Assembly: GCF_009766065.1 (NCBI RefSeq)
Contig: NZ_LMUE01000009.1
Coordinates: 470,196-534,195 of the forward strand
Reading direction: 5' to 3'
Source: Dyella sp. S184
GTDB taxonomy: Bacteria > Pseudomonadota > Gammaproteobacteria > Xanthomonadales > Rhodanobacteraceae
Length of the DNA: 64,000 nucleotides
Shown here: one piece after another, positions 1-9,288 of the stretch
How positions within the stretch are numbered: the first letter of the stretch is position 1
Layout of the letters: each line of letters begins with the position of its first letter
Program-made: the position numbers and the translations under genes
The notes under the pieces: generated by a model
Database searches by the model: none
What the model was told of the DNA's origin: nothing
Seen by the model: only the letters and a program-made list of their open reading frames with translations

Positions 1-90
1 ACCCGGTTTAGTGTGAATAAGTCCATCAGCCTGATGCCGCTGGCTCATTTCGACGCTGCCGGCAAGACCCGTTACCAAGGAGAGCCGATC

Positions 91-570
91 ATGTCCACCC
101 TGCCCCGTCTGACCCTGGCCGCCGTGATCGCCACCCTGCTGCTGGCGGGTTGCGCCCATCAACCCGCGGCCAAGACCACGCCGAAAGCCGCCACCTCTCC
201 CGCGACTACTACTGCTTCGACTCCGACGGCCACAGCTACTGGCAGCGGCCAGGTTCAGCACCACGTGGCGACCACTCATGGCCATGTCAGCGTCCAGAAT
301 ATGAACCTGCCAGACCGGACCGGCATTCCGGCCTGTGACGACTATCTGGCCAGCTATATGGCCTGCCATCGCGCGGCGGGTATCTTCACACCGGATCAAT
401 TGCCGGCCCGTTATCAGGCCATGCGCACCAGCCTGCTGGCCGATTCGCAGAATCCGGATATCCGCCCGGAACTGGCCGCCCGCTGCAATGGCCTGGCTAC
501 CTCATTGCGTGAGGCCCTGCACGGGAAGTCGTGCGCGGTGAGCCCGGCTCCGGCCAGCAGCACGCCCTGA
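91..570 (+). CDS. Four-cysteine lipoprotein, function unknown
   Basis: The 159-residue product begins with a lipoprotein signal (hydrophobic stretch, lipobox LLLAGC, lipidated Cys21), so it should be membrane anchored. An Ala/Thr/Pro-rich linker follows to about residue 75. The C-terminal half then carries four cysteines in two spaced pairs (CDDYLASYMACH, later ARC and KSC), which suggests a small helical domain with two disulfides. The ATG at 91 is preferred over an in-frame start at 13 because an AAGGAGAG ribosome site lies just upstream and the signal peptide begins there. I do not recognise the family. Confidence 0.75.
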   Translation: MSTLPRLTLAAVIATLLLAGCAHQPAAKTTPKAATSPATTTASTPTATATGSGQVQHHVATTHGHVSVQNMNLPDRTGIPACDDYLASYMACHRAAGIFTPDQLPARYQAMRTSLLADSQNPDIRPELAARCNGLATSLREALHGKSCAVSPAPASSTP

Positions 571-576
571 CGTCAC

Positions 577-1824
577 CTAACCCATCTCGCGCCAGGCTAC
601 GCGCAAGGCTTTCGCCACGGTTGCCGGCTGTGTGCGCCCCAATTTGACTTCGGGCGTACCGTGCCAGTGCGCGGTAGCGGCAATTGCCGCGGCCACGGCC
701 TGCACCAACGGCGGTTCCGGTATCACTCCTGATTCCAGGAACAGCGCCTTGACTTCGAACACGCCATCGCCCCGGTGGGCCTTGGCATCCAGTCGGCCAA
801 CCAACCGGCCACGATGCAGGATGGGTAAAACGAAATAGCCATAGTGACGCTTCGCGGCCGGCGTGTAGCACTCGATGGTGTATTCGAAATCGAACATCGC
901 CCGCGCCCGCGCCCGGTCCCATACCAACGGGTCGAACGGTGACAGCAGGGTGGTATGGGTGGCGCGCAGGCGACCTTGCAGCGCCTTCTTCAGCACATCG
1001 GCATGGTCACAATGGACATAGCCTGGGACTTTCCAGCCCTGCACCGGCACGCTCAGCAGCTCCCCACGGGCCAGCAGCGGTGCCAGTTCCGACTCGGCAA
1101 CCGCCGGTTTCAGCCGGTAGTAATCCGCGATCCAGTCGGCCTGCGTCACGCCCAGCGCACGCACGCTGTCGAGGATAAAACGTTGCCGCAAATGCACCGC
1201 GGAGAGTTTGTCGGCCGTGGTATCGAATGGTGGGTCAAGCCTGGCAAGTACGTTCGCGGCCAGATCGTAGACACGCTGGAAATTTTCGCGCCGCGCCACC
1301 ATCAGTTCACCCAGCGCGAACCATGCCTCCAGCCAGCGCTTCTCCGGCTTCCACTCCCACCAGCCCGTCTTCGCGATTCCTTCGCTGCCGCCCTTGCGGG
1401 AAAAATCCACCGCACGCGCTGGGCCGGAGGCACGAATGCCATCCAGCAGCGCGTCCATGTCGGCGCGTTGTTCGCGATGCATGCGCTGGGCATGCCGATG
1501 CGCCCAGTGATTCCCGCGTTGATCCAGCCAGTCGCGGTGCAGGCCGACGTCGGCCGCACCGACGAAGCACGCCTCGTGCGCCCAGCATTCGGCCAGCTGA
1601 CCCTGCGCCAGCGCCTCATCCAGCCACGCCATCGGGTAATCGCCGAGGCGGCTATGCAATACCAGATAAGGGCTGCGCGCGACGACATGGATGGTGTCGA
1701 TCTGCAGCAGCCGCATGCGCTCGATCGTCGTCACGATGTCACTGCGCCGTGGCCGGCGACGCAACGGCTGCAGCAAACCTTGCGCCGACAATTGCAGCAA
1801 ACGCGCCTGCGCCAGGCTCATCAT
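577..1824 (-). CDS. ycaQ: YcaQ/AlkX-type interstrand-crosslink DNA glycosylase
   Basis: This resembles the winged-helix HTH_42 family, whose members unhook alkylated bases and interstrand crosslinks from DNA. The product has about 415 residues, the usual length. The catalytic glutamine motif reads L-Q41-I-D43 in the first helical domain. That is the Q-x-D form of the YcaQ branch, not the Q-x-Q form of AlkZ, a distinction I recall from the literature. The start is ambiguous between tandem ATGs at 1824/1821 and an upstream codon at 1857; the tandem ATGs follow an AGGTAA-like ribosome site. The gene is convergent with the lipoprotein upstream of it on the map, six bases away. Confidence 0.85.
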   Translation of the reverse strand: MMSLAQARLLQLSAQGLLQPLRRRPRRSDIVTTIERMRLLQIDTIHVVARSPYLVLHSRLGDYPMAWLDEALAQGQLAECWAHEACFVGAADVGLHRDWLDQRGNHWAHRHAQRMHREQRADMDALLDGIRASGPARAVDFSRKGGSEGIAKTGWWEWKPEKRWLEAWFALGELMVARRENFQRVYDLAANVLARLDPPFDTTADKLSAVHLRQRFILDSVRALGVTQADWIADYYRLKPAVAESELAPLLARGELLSVPVQGWKVPGYVHCDHADVLKKALQGRLRATHTTLLSPFDPLVWDRARARAMFDFEYTIECYTPAAKRHYGYFVLPILHRGRLVGRLDAKAHRGDGVFEVKALFLESGVIPEPPLVQAVAAAIAATAHWHGTPEVKLGRTQPATVAKALRVAWREMG

Positions 1825-2024
1825 GTGGCGCTTACCTGAAGCTGCGTGCAACGACACGGCAGCTTCACACCATCATGACCAAGATATTGAGCCGGCATTT
1901 ACAAAGTCCTTGTTAGCGTAACCCCCGAGTCCGGCAACCGACAGCGGAAATCTTTGCGCTGAATCGGCAGCGGATGTCCTCACCAATGTTTTTCCCGCAA
2001 GTATTCTGGCATGGAGTATCGAAG

Positions 2025-2396
2025 ATGAAATCTCGCAAGCCACTTCTATCCGCCCTCACCGCCGCTGCATTGTTGTTCGCCAGCACGCTGATCGCCCAGG
2101 ACGCACCACCCCCGCCTCCGCCTCCGCCGCCTGCACCGATGTCAAGTCCCGCACCGACTGAGAGAGCAGCCTATCCGACGCCGCAAGGCCAGGTCGTCGT
2201 GCACAGCGCAGCAGCACCCGCACCCATGATCGATCCCGCACCCCCCTTTGAACAATTGTCCGGTGGCGGCAAATGGATCACCGAGGATCAGGCAGCCGCC
2301 TATCTACCGCTGGCCAATGACTTCCTCAATGCCAGCCACAACGGCAGGCGCGTCAGCAAGGCCCAGTACGACGAGTGGGTCAAGCAGCTTCAGTAA
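2025..2396 (+). CDS. Small secreted proline-rich protein
   Basis: The 123-residue product has an N-terminal signal peptide (MKSRKPLLSALTAA..., cleavage likely near LIAQ-DA), then a run of nine prolines and a Pro/Ala-rich linker. A conserved-looking C-terminal part of about 50 residues (from GGGKWITEDQAAAYLPL) ends in KQLQ. It is probably periplasmic or outer-membrane associated. The ATG at 2025 is chosen over 1974 because GGAG lies 8 bases upstream and the signal peptide begins there. A strong intrinsic terminator follows at 2420. No function is apparent. Confidence 0.7.
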   Translation: MKSRKPLLSALTAAALLFASTLIAQDAPPPPPPPPPAPMSSPAPTERAAYPTPQGQVVVHSAAAPAPMIDPAPPFEQLSGGGKWITEDQAAAYLPLANDFLNASHNGRRVSKAQYDEWVKQLQ

Positions 2397-2419
2397 GTAA
2401 GAAAGGTCGCCCTTGCACC

Positions 2420-2454
2420 AAGCCGGTCACCGCACAGGTGGCCGGCTTTCTTTG
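2420..2454 (+). terminator. Intrinsic terminator after the proline-rich protein
   Basis: A 12-bp stem (AAGCCGGTCACC pairing with GGTGGCCGGCTT, one G-U pair) closes a GCACA loop and is followed by TCTTT. It lies 23 bases past the stop codon of the preceding gene and ends its transcript before pldA. Confidence 0.8.
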
Positions 2455-2543
2455 GCCGGACAGGCACTCTTGCACCGGATATCCTCTGCATACCCACCCG
2501 ACTTGATCGGTCTTGCATGGTTCTGATCTGGAGCATTCGCCAG

Positions 2544-3638
2544 ATGAAGCCTCATCATCTTGCCGTGCCGCTGGCGTGGGCAGCCATCCTGCTGGCCATG
2601 CCTGGTCATGCGCAAAATCCCGATCCGAGCGACATCCGCGCCTGCACGGCGATCGAGAGCGACGCGCAGCGGCTGGCTTGCTACGACCACGCGACAGGTC
2701 GCGTAAACCTGCCCGCCGCACAGAAGCGGGTCGACCGGGAAACCGTCACACCAAGCATCTTCGGTCGTGAGCACACCGGCACGTCGACTACGGCAGCACA
2801 GGGCAACAACGAGGTGGCCCAGCCACTGTCCCTGCTCGACAGTCGTTGGGAACTGTCGCCGGAGAGCAAGCTCGGCACGTTCAATGTGCGCGGCTACAAA
2901 CCGGTCTATGTGATGCCGGTATTCGCCACCAGCAACCAGAACGATGAGCCGCACAGCCCCAATCCGGTCAACACTGTGACCTCACCGCAACCACTGGACA
3001 ATGTTGAGGCGAAATTCCAGCTCAGCCTGAAAACCAAGGTGTGGCAGGGCGTGTTCGGCGATGCCGGCGACTTGTGGGTGGCTTATACGCAGGATTCGCA
3101 CTGGCAGGTCTACAACTCGGAGGCCTCGCGCCCGTTCCGCGAAACCAATTACGAGCCCGAGGCGATCCTGATGTTCGACACCAACTATCAGGTGTTCGGC
3201 TGGGACGGGCGGTTGCTCGGCATTGGCTTGGACCATCAGTCCAACGGCCAGTCCGACCCACTTTCACGCAGCTGGAACCGGGTAATGGCCGATATCGGCT
3301 TCGAGCGTGACGGCTGGACCGTGATGCTGCGTCCGTGGTGGCGCATTCCTGAGTCGCGCGCTGACGACAACAATCCCGACATCAGCAATTACATGGGTCG
3401 TGGCGACATGCAGATCATCCACGAATGGAATGGCCAGGAGTTCGGGCTGATGCTGCGCCATTCGCTACGTGGTGGGAGCGAAAGTCATGGCGCCGCCCAG
3501 TTCACCTGGAGCTTCCCGTTGATCGGCAACCTGCGCGGTTATATGGAAGCCTTCAAGGGCTACGGCGAAAGCATGATCGATTACAACCACAACGCCACTT
3601 ACCTCGGCGTCGGCATCTCGCTGCTCGACTGGTATTGA
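2544..3638 (+). CDS. pldA: Outer membrane phospholipase A1
   Basis: This is OMPLA, a calcium-dependent outer membrane beta-barrel that hydrolyses phospholipids misplaced in the outer leaflet. The family signature is clear: GIGLDHQSNGQSDPLSRSWN carries the catalytic His and Ser and the Ser-Arg-Ser-Trp-Asn element, and alternating aromatic strands (MLRPWWRIPE, MQIIHEWNG) follow. A signal peptide (MKPHHLAVPLAW..., cleaved near GHA-QN) precedes a short region with two cysteines (IRACTAIE...RLACYD) typical of xanthomonad homologues. The ATG at 2544 starts the signal peptide; 2517 is an alternative. It is convergent with the FAD monooxygenase. Confidence 0.92.
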   Translation: MKPHHLAVPLAWAAILLAMPGHAQNPDPSDIRACTAIESDAQRLACYDHATGRVNLPAAQKRVDRETVTPSIFGREHTGTSTTAAQGNNEVAQPLSLLDSRWELSPESKLGTFNVRGYKPVYVMPVFATSNQNDEPHSPNPVNTVTSPQPLDNVEAKFQLSLKTKVWQGVFGDAGDLWVAYTQDSHWQVYNSEASRPFRETNYEPEAILMFDTNYQVFGWDGRLLGIGLDHQSNGQSDPLSRSWNRVMADIGFERDGWTVMLRPWWRIPESRADDNNPDISNYMGRGDMQIIHEWNGQEFGLMLRHSLRGGSESHGAAQFTWSFPLIGNLRGYMEAFKGYGESMIDYNHNATYLGVGISLLDWY

Positions 3639-3648
3639 GCGCGACGGG

Positions 3649-4833
3649 TCAGTGCCACCATCCTGTTTTCATGCCGGCAAGAATCTTCAGCATCTGTCCC
3701 TTGGCCAACGGCATCCGGCCAAGTGGCCCGAAACCGAGGTCGCGCAACCGTGCCAGGTCATCGCGTTCAGATTGGAATAGCGGCGTCAGCCAACGGCTGA
3801 GCCGTTGGTACACGGCCACGTGGTGCCGACGTGCGCGTGGATACAGGCGCAGCGCTACCTCGATGTCGTCAGTGGCTGCCAGCGCATCGGCCAGCGCCTG
3901 AGCATCCAGTAGCGCCATGTTTACACCCTGCCCCAATTGGGGGCTCATTGCATGCGCCGCGTCGCCAATGAATAGCGCGCGTCCGTGCACCGGCATGCGC
4001 AGCACCACGTCGCGATAGCGTGCCCGCTGCAGTTGCTGAGGCGCGTGAATCGATGCAAGAAGTGACGTCGCTTCGGGCCATAGCACAGTCACTCGCTCGC
4101 GCAAATTCATCAGTGCCGCGTCATCGAACGCATCCACCTGGTCGCCTGGCAGACTGAAATAGAAGGTGAGCCAGCGACCGTCGCGATCGGGCCGTCGCCC
4201 GACCGGCAACAGCCCGATCATCTCGCGAGTGCCGCCATAACGCTGCTGCAATACGTCGTGATGCGGCCATTCCTCCGCCGGCAACAGGCACCACATCGCG
4301 CCCCATGGGTATGTCTGCTGGCGCCTTATCAGTTGCGGCATCGATGCACGCAACCGCGAGTGCGCGCCGTCGGCGACCACGACCAGGTCGAACGGGCCAT
4401 GGCGCTGGCCGGTGCCGTCGCGCAAGTAGCGACCCTGCGCTTCGATGGCTTCAATGGACACACCGGTATGGATCTGCGCGGCATCCGCATAAGCATTCCG
4501 CAACAAGGTGAACAGGCTGCCGCGGGTCAGCCCGAGGCCGAAGCAGTCGGCCGCGCGGTCGGCATAGCGCATGTCCATCACACAGCGGCCACGTAGATTG
4601 CAGCCATACAGCCGTCCGATCCGTTGGCCTTGTGCCAGTGCCTGCTCGTGCAGACCAAGCCGAGCAAGCACGCCGAGCCCGGTCGGCTGCAGCAGGAAAC
4701 CGGCGCCAATTGGGCCAGGCGCCGTGGCCTGTTCGAACACGCTCAGCCGATGACCTTGTTCCGCCAGAAACAGCGACGCCGCCTGACCGGCGGCGCCGTA
4801 ACCCACAATCGCAATATGCCAGCGTCCATGCAT
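3649..4833 (-). CDS. FAD-dependent aromatic-type monooxygenase
   Basis: The 394-residue protein is a class A flavoprotein monooxygenase. It has an N-terminal dinucleotide fold (IVGYGAAGQAASLFL), the VVADGAHSRLR motif and the C-terminal FAD ribityl motif FIGDAAHAMSPQLGQGVNMA. The family hydroxylates aromatic or quinone substrates with NAD(P)H and oxygen; the substrate cannot be read from sequence. It resembles salicylate or 3-hydroxybenzoate hydroxylases more than UbiH. It lies 11 bases downstream of slyD on the same strand and is probably co-transcribed with it. Confidence 0.85.
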   Translation of the reverse strand: MHGRWHIAIVGYGAAGQAASLFLAEQGHRLSVFEQATAPGPIGAGFLLQPTGLGVLARLGLHEQALAQGQRIGRLYGCNLRGRCVMDMRYADRAADCFGLGLTRGSLFTLLRNAYADAAQIHTGVSIEAIEAQGRYLRDGTGQRHGPFDLVVVADGAHSRLRASMPQLIRRQQTYPWGAMWCLLPAEEWPHHDVLQQRYGGTREMIGLLPVGRRPDRDGRWLTFYFSLPGDQVDAFDDAALMNLRERVTVLWPEATSLLASIHAPQQLQRARYRDVVLRMPVHGRALFIGDAAHAMSPQLGQGVNMALLDAQALADALAATDDIEVALRLYPRARRHHVAVYQRLSRWLTPLFQSERDDLARLRDLGFGPLGRMPLAKGQMLKILAGMKTGWWH

Positions 4834-4844
4834 GGCGTCGGCAA

Positions 4845-5327
4845 TCAGTGGTGATGACCACCGGCGCCATGCACGTGACCGTGCGCCAGCTCTTCTTCGC
4901 TGGCAGCGCGCACGTCGGTCACTTCGACCGCGAAATGCAGGGTCTGGCCGGCCAGCGGATGATTGCCGTCGATGAACACCTTGCCGTCCTCGACTTTGGT
5001 CACCGTGACGTTGATCTCACCTTGCGGGCCGCGGCCCTGGAACTGCATGCCGGGCTGAATGTCATCGACGCCCTGGAACGCCTCGCGCGGCACTTCCTGC
5101 ATCAGCTCGGCGTGATGCACGCCGTAGCCCTCCTCGGGCGCCACGTCGACGGTGAACTTGTCACCGACCGCGCGACCTTCCATCTGCTTCTCCAGGCCAG
5201 GCACGATCTGCCCGCTGCCATGCAGGTAGGTCAGCGGTTCACGCCCGTCGGAGCTGTCGATGACCTGACCCTGGTCGTCGGTCAGCGTGTAATGAAAGGC
5301 GGCAACGGAATTCTGGGCAATCTGCAT
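4845..5327 (-). CDS. slyD: FKBP-type peptidyl-prolyl isomerase SlyD
   Basis: SlyD is a cytoplasmic prolyl isomerase and chaperone that also binds nickel. The 160-residue product has the FKBP split by the insert-in-flap domain (YLHGSGQIVPGLEKQMEG, then EGYGVHHAELMQEVPREAF, then HPLAGQTLHFAVEVTDVR). It ends in a short His-rich tail (HGHVHGAGGHHH), the metal-binding end, shorter than in E. coli. The start at MQIAQNSV matches the family; longer in-frame extensions upstream are not supported. Confidence 0.93.
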   Translation of the reverse strand: MQIAQNSVAAFHYTLTDDQGQVIDSSDGREPLTYLHGSGQIVPGLEKQMEGRAVGDKFTVDVAPEEGYGVHHAELMQEVPREAFQGVDDIQPGMQFQGRGPQGEINVTVTKVEDGKVFIDGNHPLAGQTLHFAVEVTDVRAASEEELAHGHVHGAGGHHH

Positions 5328-5447
5328 GAGCGTCTCACGAATAGGTTCAAGTCCGCCGGCCAGGTGCCGACACGAAGCCGCAAGTTTACCAGAACCGCGA
5401 GAACCCACTGGGCTGCAGGGGGTGGCGGGATTGGCGATACTGTGGCC

Positions 5448-6998
5448 ATGAGTCCATTGCCAAGACGCTTGCGCCACCACCTCGCTGCATGCCTGCTGCT
5501 GGCCAGTGCCTGTTGGCTCGTCATGCCGCCCGCGGCGGCACAGACTCCACCACCAGTTGCCGGGGCCGCCACGGCCGCAGCGCTGACGGCGCAGATCGAT
5601 GCGCACATCGAACAACCCCGCTTCAGCGCGGCCAGCTGGGGTATCTCGGTCGTTTCCCTCGACAGCGGTCGCACGCTATACGCGTACCACGCCAACCAGC
5701 TTCTGCAACCGGCATCCACCGCCAAACTTTTCACCGCCGCACTGAGCCTGTCCACGCTGGGTGCGGATTACCGCATCTCCACGCGACTGCTCGCCAGCGG
5801 ACGCCTGCACGATGGACGTCTGGATGGCCCGCTGATCCTGTACGGCATGGGCGACCCCACCCTGGGGACCACCAGCAGCGCCGACTGGGCCGATCAACTG
5901 GCTACCCAGCTGGCGACACGTGGTGTACGGCTGATACATGGCGACCTGATCGCCGACGATTGCTACTTCACGGGCCCTTCGTTCGGTACCGGCTGGGAAG
6001 CCGGTGACTTGCAAAGCTGGTTTGCGGTGCCTTCTTCCGCGCTCAGCGTGCAGGAAAACACCGTCGATATCACGGTGAGCCCGGCCACCACGGCAGGCTT
6101 TCCGGCCGGCCTGAATTTTGACCCTGACGATGCCCGGCCGCCACTGCTCGGTCAGATCATCACGACCCTGCCGCGCACGCCAGGCGACATCAATCTTTAT
6201 CGGGCGCCGGGGACAGGCACGCTCTACGCCTTCGGCAGCATGCCGGCGCGCACACCGCCACAGCATTTCAAGCTGGCCATGCTGGATCCGGCCTTGCAGG
6301 CAGGCCAACAACTGCGACAGGCGCTGGCCCGTCGGGGTATTCGCGTCAGCGGCAAGTTGCAGGTAATCCACTGGCCGCAGGACGATGCCAGCCTGCTGGC
6401 TCACACCGACACACTGGGCGAAGTATTCTCGCCGCCGCTGCTGGATATCCTGCAACGTGGCCTAAAGCGATCGCAGAACCTGTACCTGCAGAATCTGCTG
6501 TTGAGTGTTGGTGCGCATGAGCAGGCCAACGATCCCTCGCCAGCCCCTGGCTTCACCAACACCGAGAGCTATGGCATCAAGGCGTTGCAGCAGTGGCTGC
6601 CGCAGGTCGGCATTCCATCATCATCCAGCCTGATCGGCGAAGGTACCGGGCTCTCACGCCGCGACCTCGTCACGCCGGATGCGCTGGTGCACCTGCTCAG
6701 CTACCTGGCTGCGCAACCCTATGCCACGGCGCTGCGGGAGGCGCTGCCAATCGCCGGCGTGGATGGCACCCTGATCGGCCGCATGCGCCAGACGGCCGCC
6801 GAGAACAACGTTCACGCGAAGACCGGCAGCATGACCTACGTGCACTGCATGGCCGGCTATGTCACCACGGCGACCGGCGAACGGCTGGCGTTCGCGATCA
6901 TGCTCAACAACTACGAACCGGCGACGGACGAACCCCACGCCAGCCGCGACCTTGATGCCATCGCGGTTTTGCTGGCGAACTATCGCGGCCGCAATTGA
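5448..6998 (+). CDS. dacB: D-alanyl-D-alanine carboxypeptidase/endopeptidase (PBP4)
   Basis: This is a peptidase family S13 enzyme that trims or cleaves peptidoglycan peptides in the periplasm. All three penicillin-binding motifs are present: S90-TAK (PASTAKLFTAA), SQN (KRSQNLYLQNLL) and KTG (HAKTGSM). A signal peptide ends near PAAAQ. The product has 516 residues, normal for the family with its large inserted domain. The ATG at 5448 begins the signal peptide; the frame stays open far upstream, antisense to slyD, but that part is not coding. It is divergent from slyD and convergent with the glutathione peroxidase. Confidence 0.93.
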   Translation: MSPLPRRLRHHLAACLLLASACWLVMPPAAAQTPPPVAGAATAAALTAQIDAHIEQPRFSAASWGISVVSLDSGRTLYAYHANQLLQPASTAKLFTAALSLSTLGADYRISTRLLASGRLHDGRLDGPLILYGMGDPTLGTTSSADWADQLATQLATRGVRLIHGDLIADDCYFTGPSFGTGWEAGDLQSWFAVPSSALSVQENTVDITVSPATTAGFPAGLNFDPDDARPPLLGQIITTLPRTPGDINLYRAPGTGTLYAFGSMPARTPPQHFKLAMLDPALQAGQQLRQALARRGIRVSGKLQVIHWPQDDASLLAHTDTLGEVFSPPLLDILQRGLKRSQNLYLQNLLLSVGAHEQANDPSPAPGFTNTESYGIKALQQWLPQVGIPSSSSLIGEGTGLSRRDLVTPDALVHLLSYLAAQPYATALREALPIAGVDGTLIGRMRQTAAENNVHAKTGSMTYVHCMAGYVTTATGERLAFAIMLNNYEPATDEPHASRDLDAIAVLLANYRGRN

Positions 6999-7017
6999 GC
7001 ACAGCCGCGGTCCAGTG

Positions 7018-7503
7018 TCAGCCGCCCAGGCGTGCCAACGTGTCCTTGCCGATCTTCTCCGGTGTATCCGTGGACGCATAGCGCTTCACCACCTGACCTT
7101 CCGCATCGACCAGGAACTTGGTGAAATTCCACTTGATCGACTCGCTGCCGAGAATGCCCTTGCCTTCGCTCTTCAGCCACTGATAGAGCGGATCCGCATG
7201 CTCGCCGTTCACGGCGATCTTGGAAAACATCGGAAACGTCACGTCGAAGTGGGTACTGCAGAAATCCCTGATCTCGGCCTCGTCACCGGGCTCCTGATGA
7301 CCGAATTGGTCACACGGAAAGCCCAGCACCACCAGCCCGCGGTCGCGCTGATCCTGCCATAGCGTCTCCAGTCCCTTGTACTGCGGGGTGAAGCCGCATT
7401 TCGAGGCGACATTGACGATCAGCAAGGTCTTGCCGCGCCATTCGGCCAGCGAACGCGGGTTGCCGTCGATATCGCGGACAGTGAAATCGTAGACGCTGGG
7501 CAT
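7018..7503 (-). CDS. Glutathione peroxidase family protein
   Basis: The 161-residue thiol peroxidase reduces hydrogen or lipid peroxides, in bacteria usually with thioredoxin. The catalytic tetrad is visible: Cys36 (NVASKCGFTPQY), Gln66 (FPCDQFGHQEPG), Trp125 and Asn126 (KWNFTKFLVD). It has a cysteine, not selenocysteine. A further cysteine near residue 82 (RDFCSTHF) is in the position of the resolving cysteine of thioredoxin-dependent types. It is divergent from metN. Confidence 0.92.
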   Translation of the reverse strand: MPSVYDFTVRDIDGNPRSLAEWRGKTLLIVNVASKCGFTPQYKGLETLWQDQRDRGLVVLGFPCDQFGHQEPGDEAEIRDFCSTHFDVTFPMFSKIAVNGEHADPLYQWLKSEGKGILGSESIKWNFTKFLVDAEGQVVKRYASTDTPEKIGKDTLARLGG

Positions 7504-7603
7504 GACCGTGCTCCGACTGATTGGACCAATCCAGCAGTCTACGCCATTGCACGTGAGGCTCGTGGCATAGAATGGCGCTTTCGCCAGCAGTCCAGGGCCC
7601 GTC

Positions 7604-8614
7604 GTGATCCGCTTTGTCGATGTCCACAAGTCCTACCGCGTCGACGGCCAGGACATTCCCGCGCTGCAGCCGTTCAACCTCGACATCGCCGATGGCGAGG
7701 TATTCGGCATCATCGGCCTGTCCGGCGCCGGCAAATCGACGCTTATACGGCTGATCAACCTGCTCGAGCGACCCAGCGGCGGCAGCATCTTCATCAACGA
7801 CATCGAGATGACCGCGCTGGCCGAACCGGCACTGCGTGCCCAGCGTCGAAAGATCGGCATGATTTTCCAGCATTTCAATCTGCTCGCCTCGCAGACGGTG
7901 GCAGACAATGTCGCGTTTCCGCTGCGACTGGCCGGCGAGCGCGATGCCGATGCGCTGCGCCAGCGCGTCGACGAGCTGCTGGCACGAGTCGGCCTTACCG
8001 CGCACGCCGACAAGTACCCATCACAGCTTTCCGGTGGCCAGAAGCAGCGCGTCGGTATTGCCCGCGCACTCGCCAACCGGCCATCGATCCTGCTGTGCGA
8101 CGAGGCAACCAGCGCGCTCGATCCGCAGACCACGGCCTCGGTGCTGGAATTGCTGGCCGAGATCAATCGCGAATTGAAACTCACCATCGTGCTGATCACC
8201 CACGAGATGGACGTGGTGCGCCGCGTCTGTGATCGCGTGGCGGTGCTGGATGCTGGCGTGATCGTGGAGCGAGGCGCAGTGGCAGACGTGTTTCTTCATC
8301 CGAAACACGCCACCACCAGGCGCTTCGTCAACGAGGCGTTGCCGGAAGAGGCGGCCAGCGAGCTGGCGCCATTCACCCAGGTACCTGGGCGCATCCTGCG
8401 GCTGAGCTTTCGCGGCGATACCACGCTGACGCCCGCGCTGGGCCGCGTGGCCCGCGAGACCGGGATCGACTTCAACATCCTCGCCGGGCGCATCGATCGC
8501 ATCAAGGATCTGCCGTACGGCCAGCTCACCCTGGCGATGCAGGGCGAACACGTGGATGCCGCGCTGACCGCGTTGCGCGAGGCCGGCATCGAGATCGAGG
8601 AGTTGCACCGATGA
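7604..8614 (+). CDS. metN: Methionine ABC importer, ATPase MetN
   Basis: This is the cytoplasmic ATPase of the D/L-methionine importer. It has Walker A GLSGAGKS (38-45), Q-loop Gln89, signature LSGGQ (142-146) and Walker B ILLCDE (162-167). The C-terminal NIL domain (about 255-336) binds methionine and inhibits transport when the cell is replete. The start is a GTG. A TAGAAT sequence 31 bases upstream could be its -10 box. The gene overlaps metI by the ATGA at 8611. Confidence 0.96.
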   Translation: MIRFVDVHKSYRVDGQDIPALQPFNLDIADGEVFGIIGLSGAGKSTLIRLINLLERPSGGSIFINDIEMTALAEPALRAQRRKIGMIFQHFNLLASQTVADNVAFPLRLAGERDADALRQRVDELLARVGLTAHADKYPSQLSGGQKQRVGIARALANRPSILLCDEATSALDPQTTASVLELLAEINRELKLTIVLITHEMDVVRRVCDRVAVLDAGVIVERGAVADVFLHPKHATTRRFVNEALPEEAASELAPFTQVPGRILRLSFRGDTTLTPALGRVARETGIDFNILAGRIDRIKDLPYGQLTLAMQGEHVDAALTALREAGIEIEELHR

Positions 8615-9288
8615 ACCTGCTGCAGACACTGTTTCCAAACATCGACGACTGGGGCGAACTTGGCCGCGCCTGCATCGATACCCTGCTGATGCTCGGCGGC
8701 TCACTGCTGCTCACCGTACTGATCGGCCTGCCGCTCGGTGTGTTGCTTTATCTCACCGGCAACGGCCAGTTGCGACCGATGCCCAAGCTGTATGCGATCA
8801 CCTCGCTGCTGGTGAATATCCTGCGCTCGGTGCCGTTCATCATCCTGATGATTGTGCTGATGCCGGTCACCTACTTCCTGGTCGGCACCAAGCTCGGCAT
8901 CCGCGGCGCGATCCCGCCGCTGGTGATCGGTGCGGCGCCGTTCTTTGCGCGCCTGGTGGAGACCGCGCTACGCGAAGTACAACAGGGCGTGATCGAGGCC
9001 AGCCAGGCGATGGGCGCCAGCCTCTGGCAGATCGTGCGCCATGTGCTGCTGCCGGAGGCGCGCGGCGGCATCTTCGCCGGCATCACCGTCACCGCGATCG
9101 CCCTGGTCGGCTACACCGCCATGGGAGGCGCCATCGGTTCCGGCGGACTGGGCGACCTGGCTTACCGTTACGGTTATCTCAGCTACAAATCCGACTACAT
9201 GCTGGTCACCGTGGCGCTGCTGATCGTGCTGGTGCAACTGCTGCAGATGATCGGCGACCGCATCGTGACGCGTTATAAGCAACGCTGA
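8611..9288 (+). CDS. metI: Methionine ABC importer, permease MetI
   Basis: The 225-residue inner-membrane permease has about five transmembrane helices and the EAA loop that contacts MetN ([20 protein letters not shown]). It overlaps metN by four bases, so the two are translationally coupled. Its last 21 bases are the start of a tandem duplication: a diverged copy occurs again 164 bases downstream, in front of metQ. Confidence 0.96.
   Translation: MNLLQTLFPNIDDWGELGRACIDTLLMLGGSLLLTVLIGLPLGVLLYLTGNGQLRPMPKLYAITSLLVNILRSVPFIILMIVLMPVTYFLVGTKLGIRGAIPPLVIGAAPFFARLVETALREVQQGVIEASQAMGASLWQIVRHVLLPEARGGIFAGITVTAIALVGYTAMGGAIGSGGLGDLAYRYGYLSYKSDYMLVTVALLIVLVQLLQMIGDRIVTRYKQR

Noticed and set aside
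4632..5447. N-terminal extension of the dacB frame
   Set aside because: The frame is open for 272 codons upstream, but that part is antisense to slyD and the FAD monooxygenase, and the DacB signal peptide begins at 5448.
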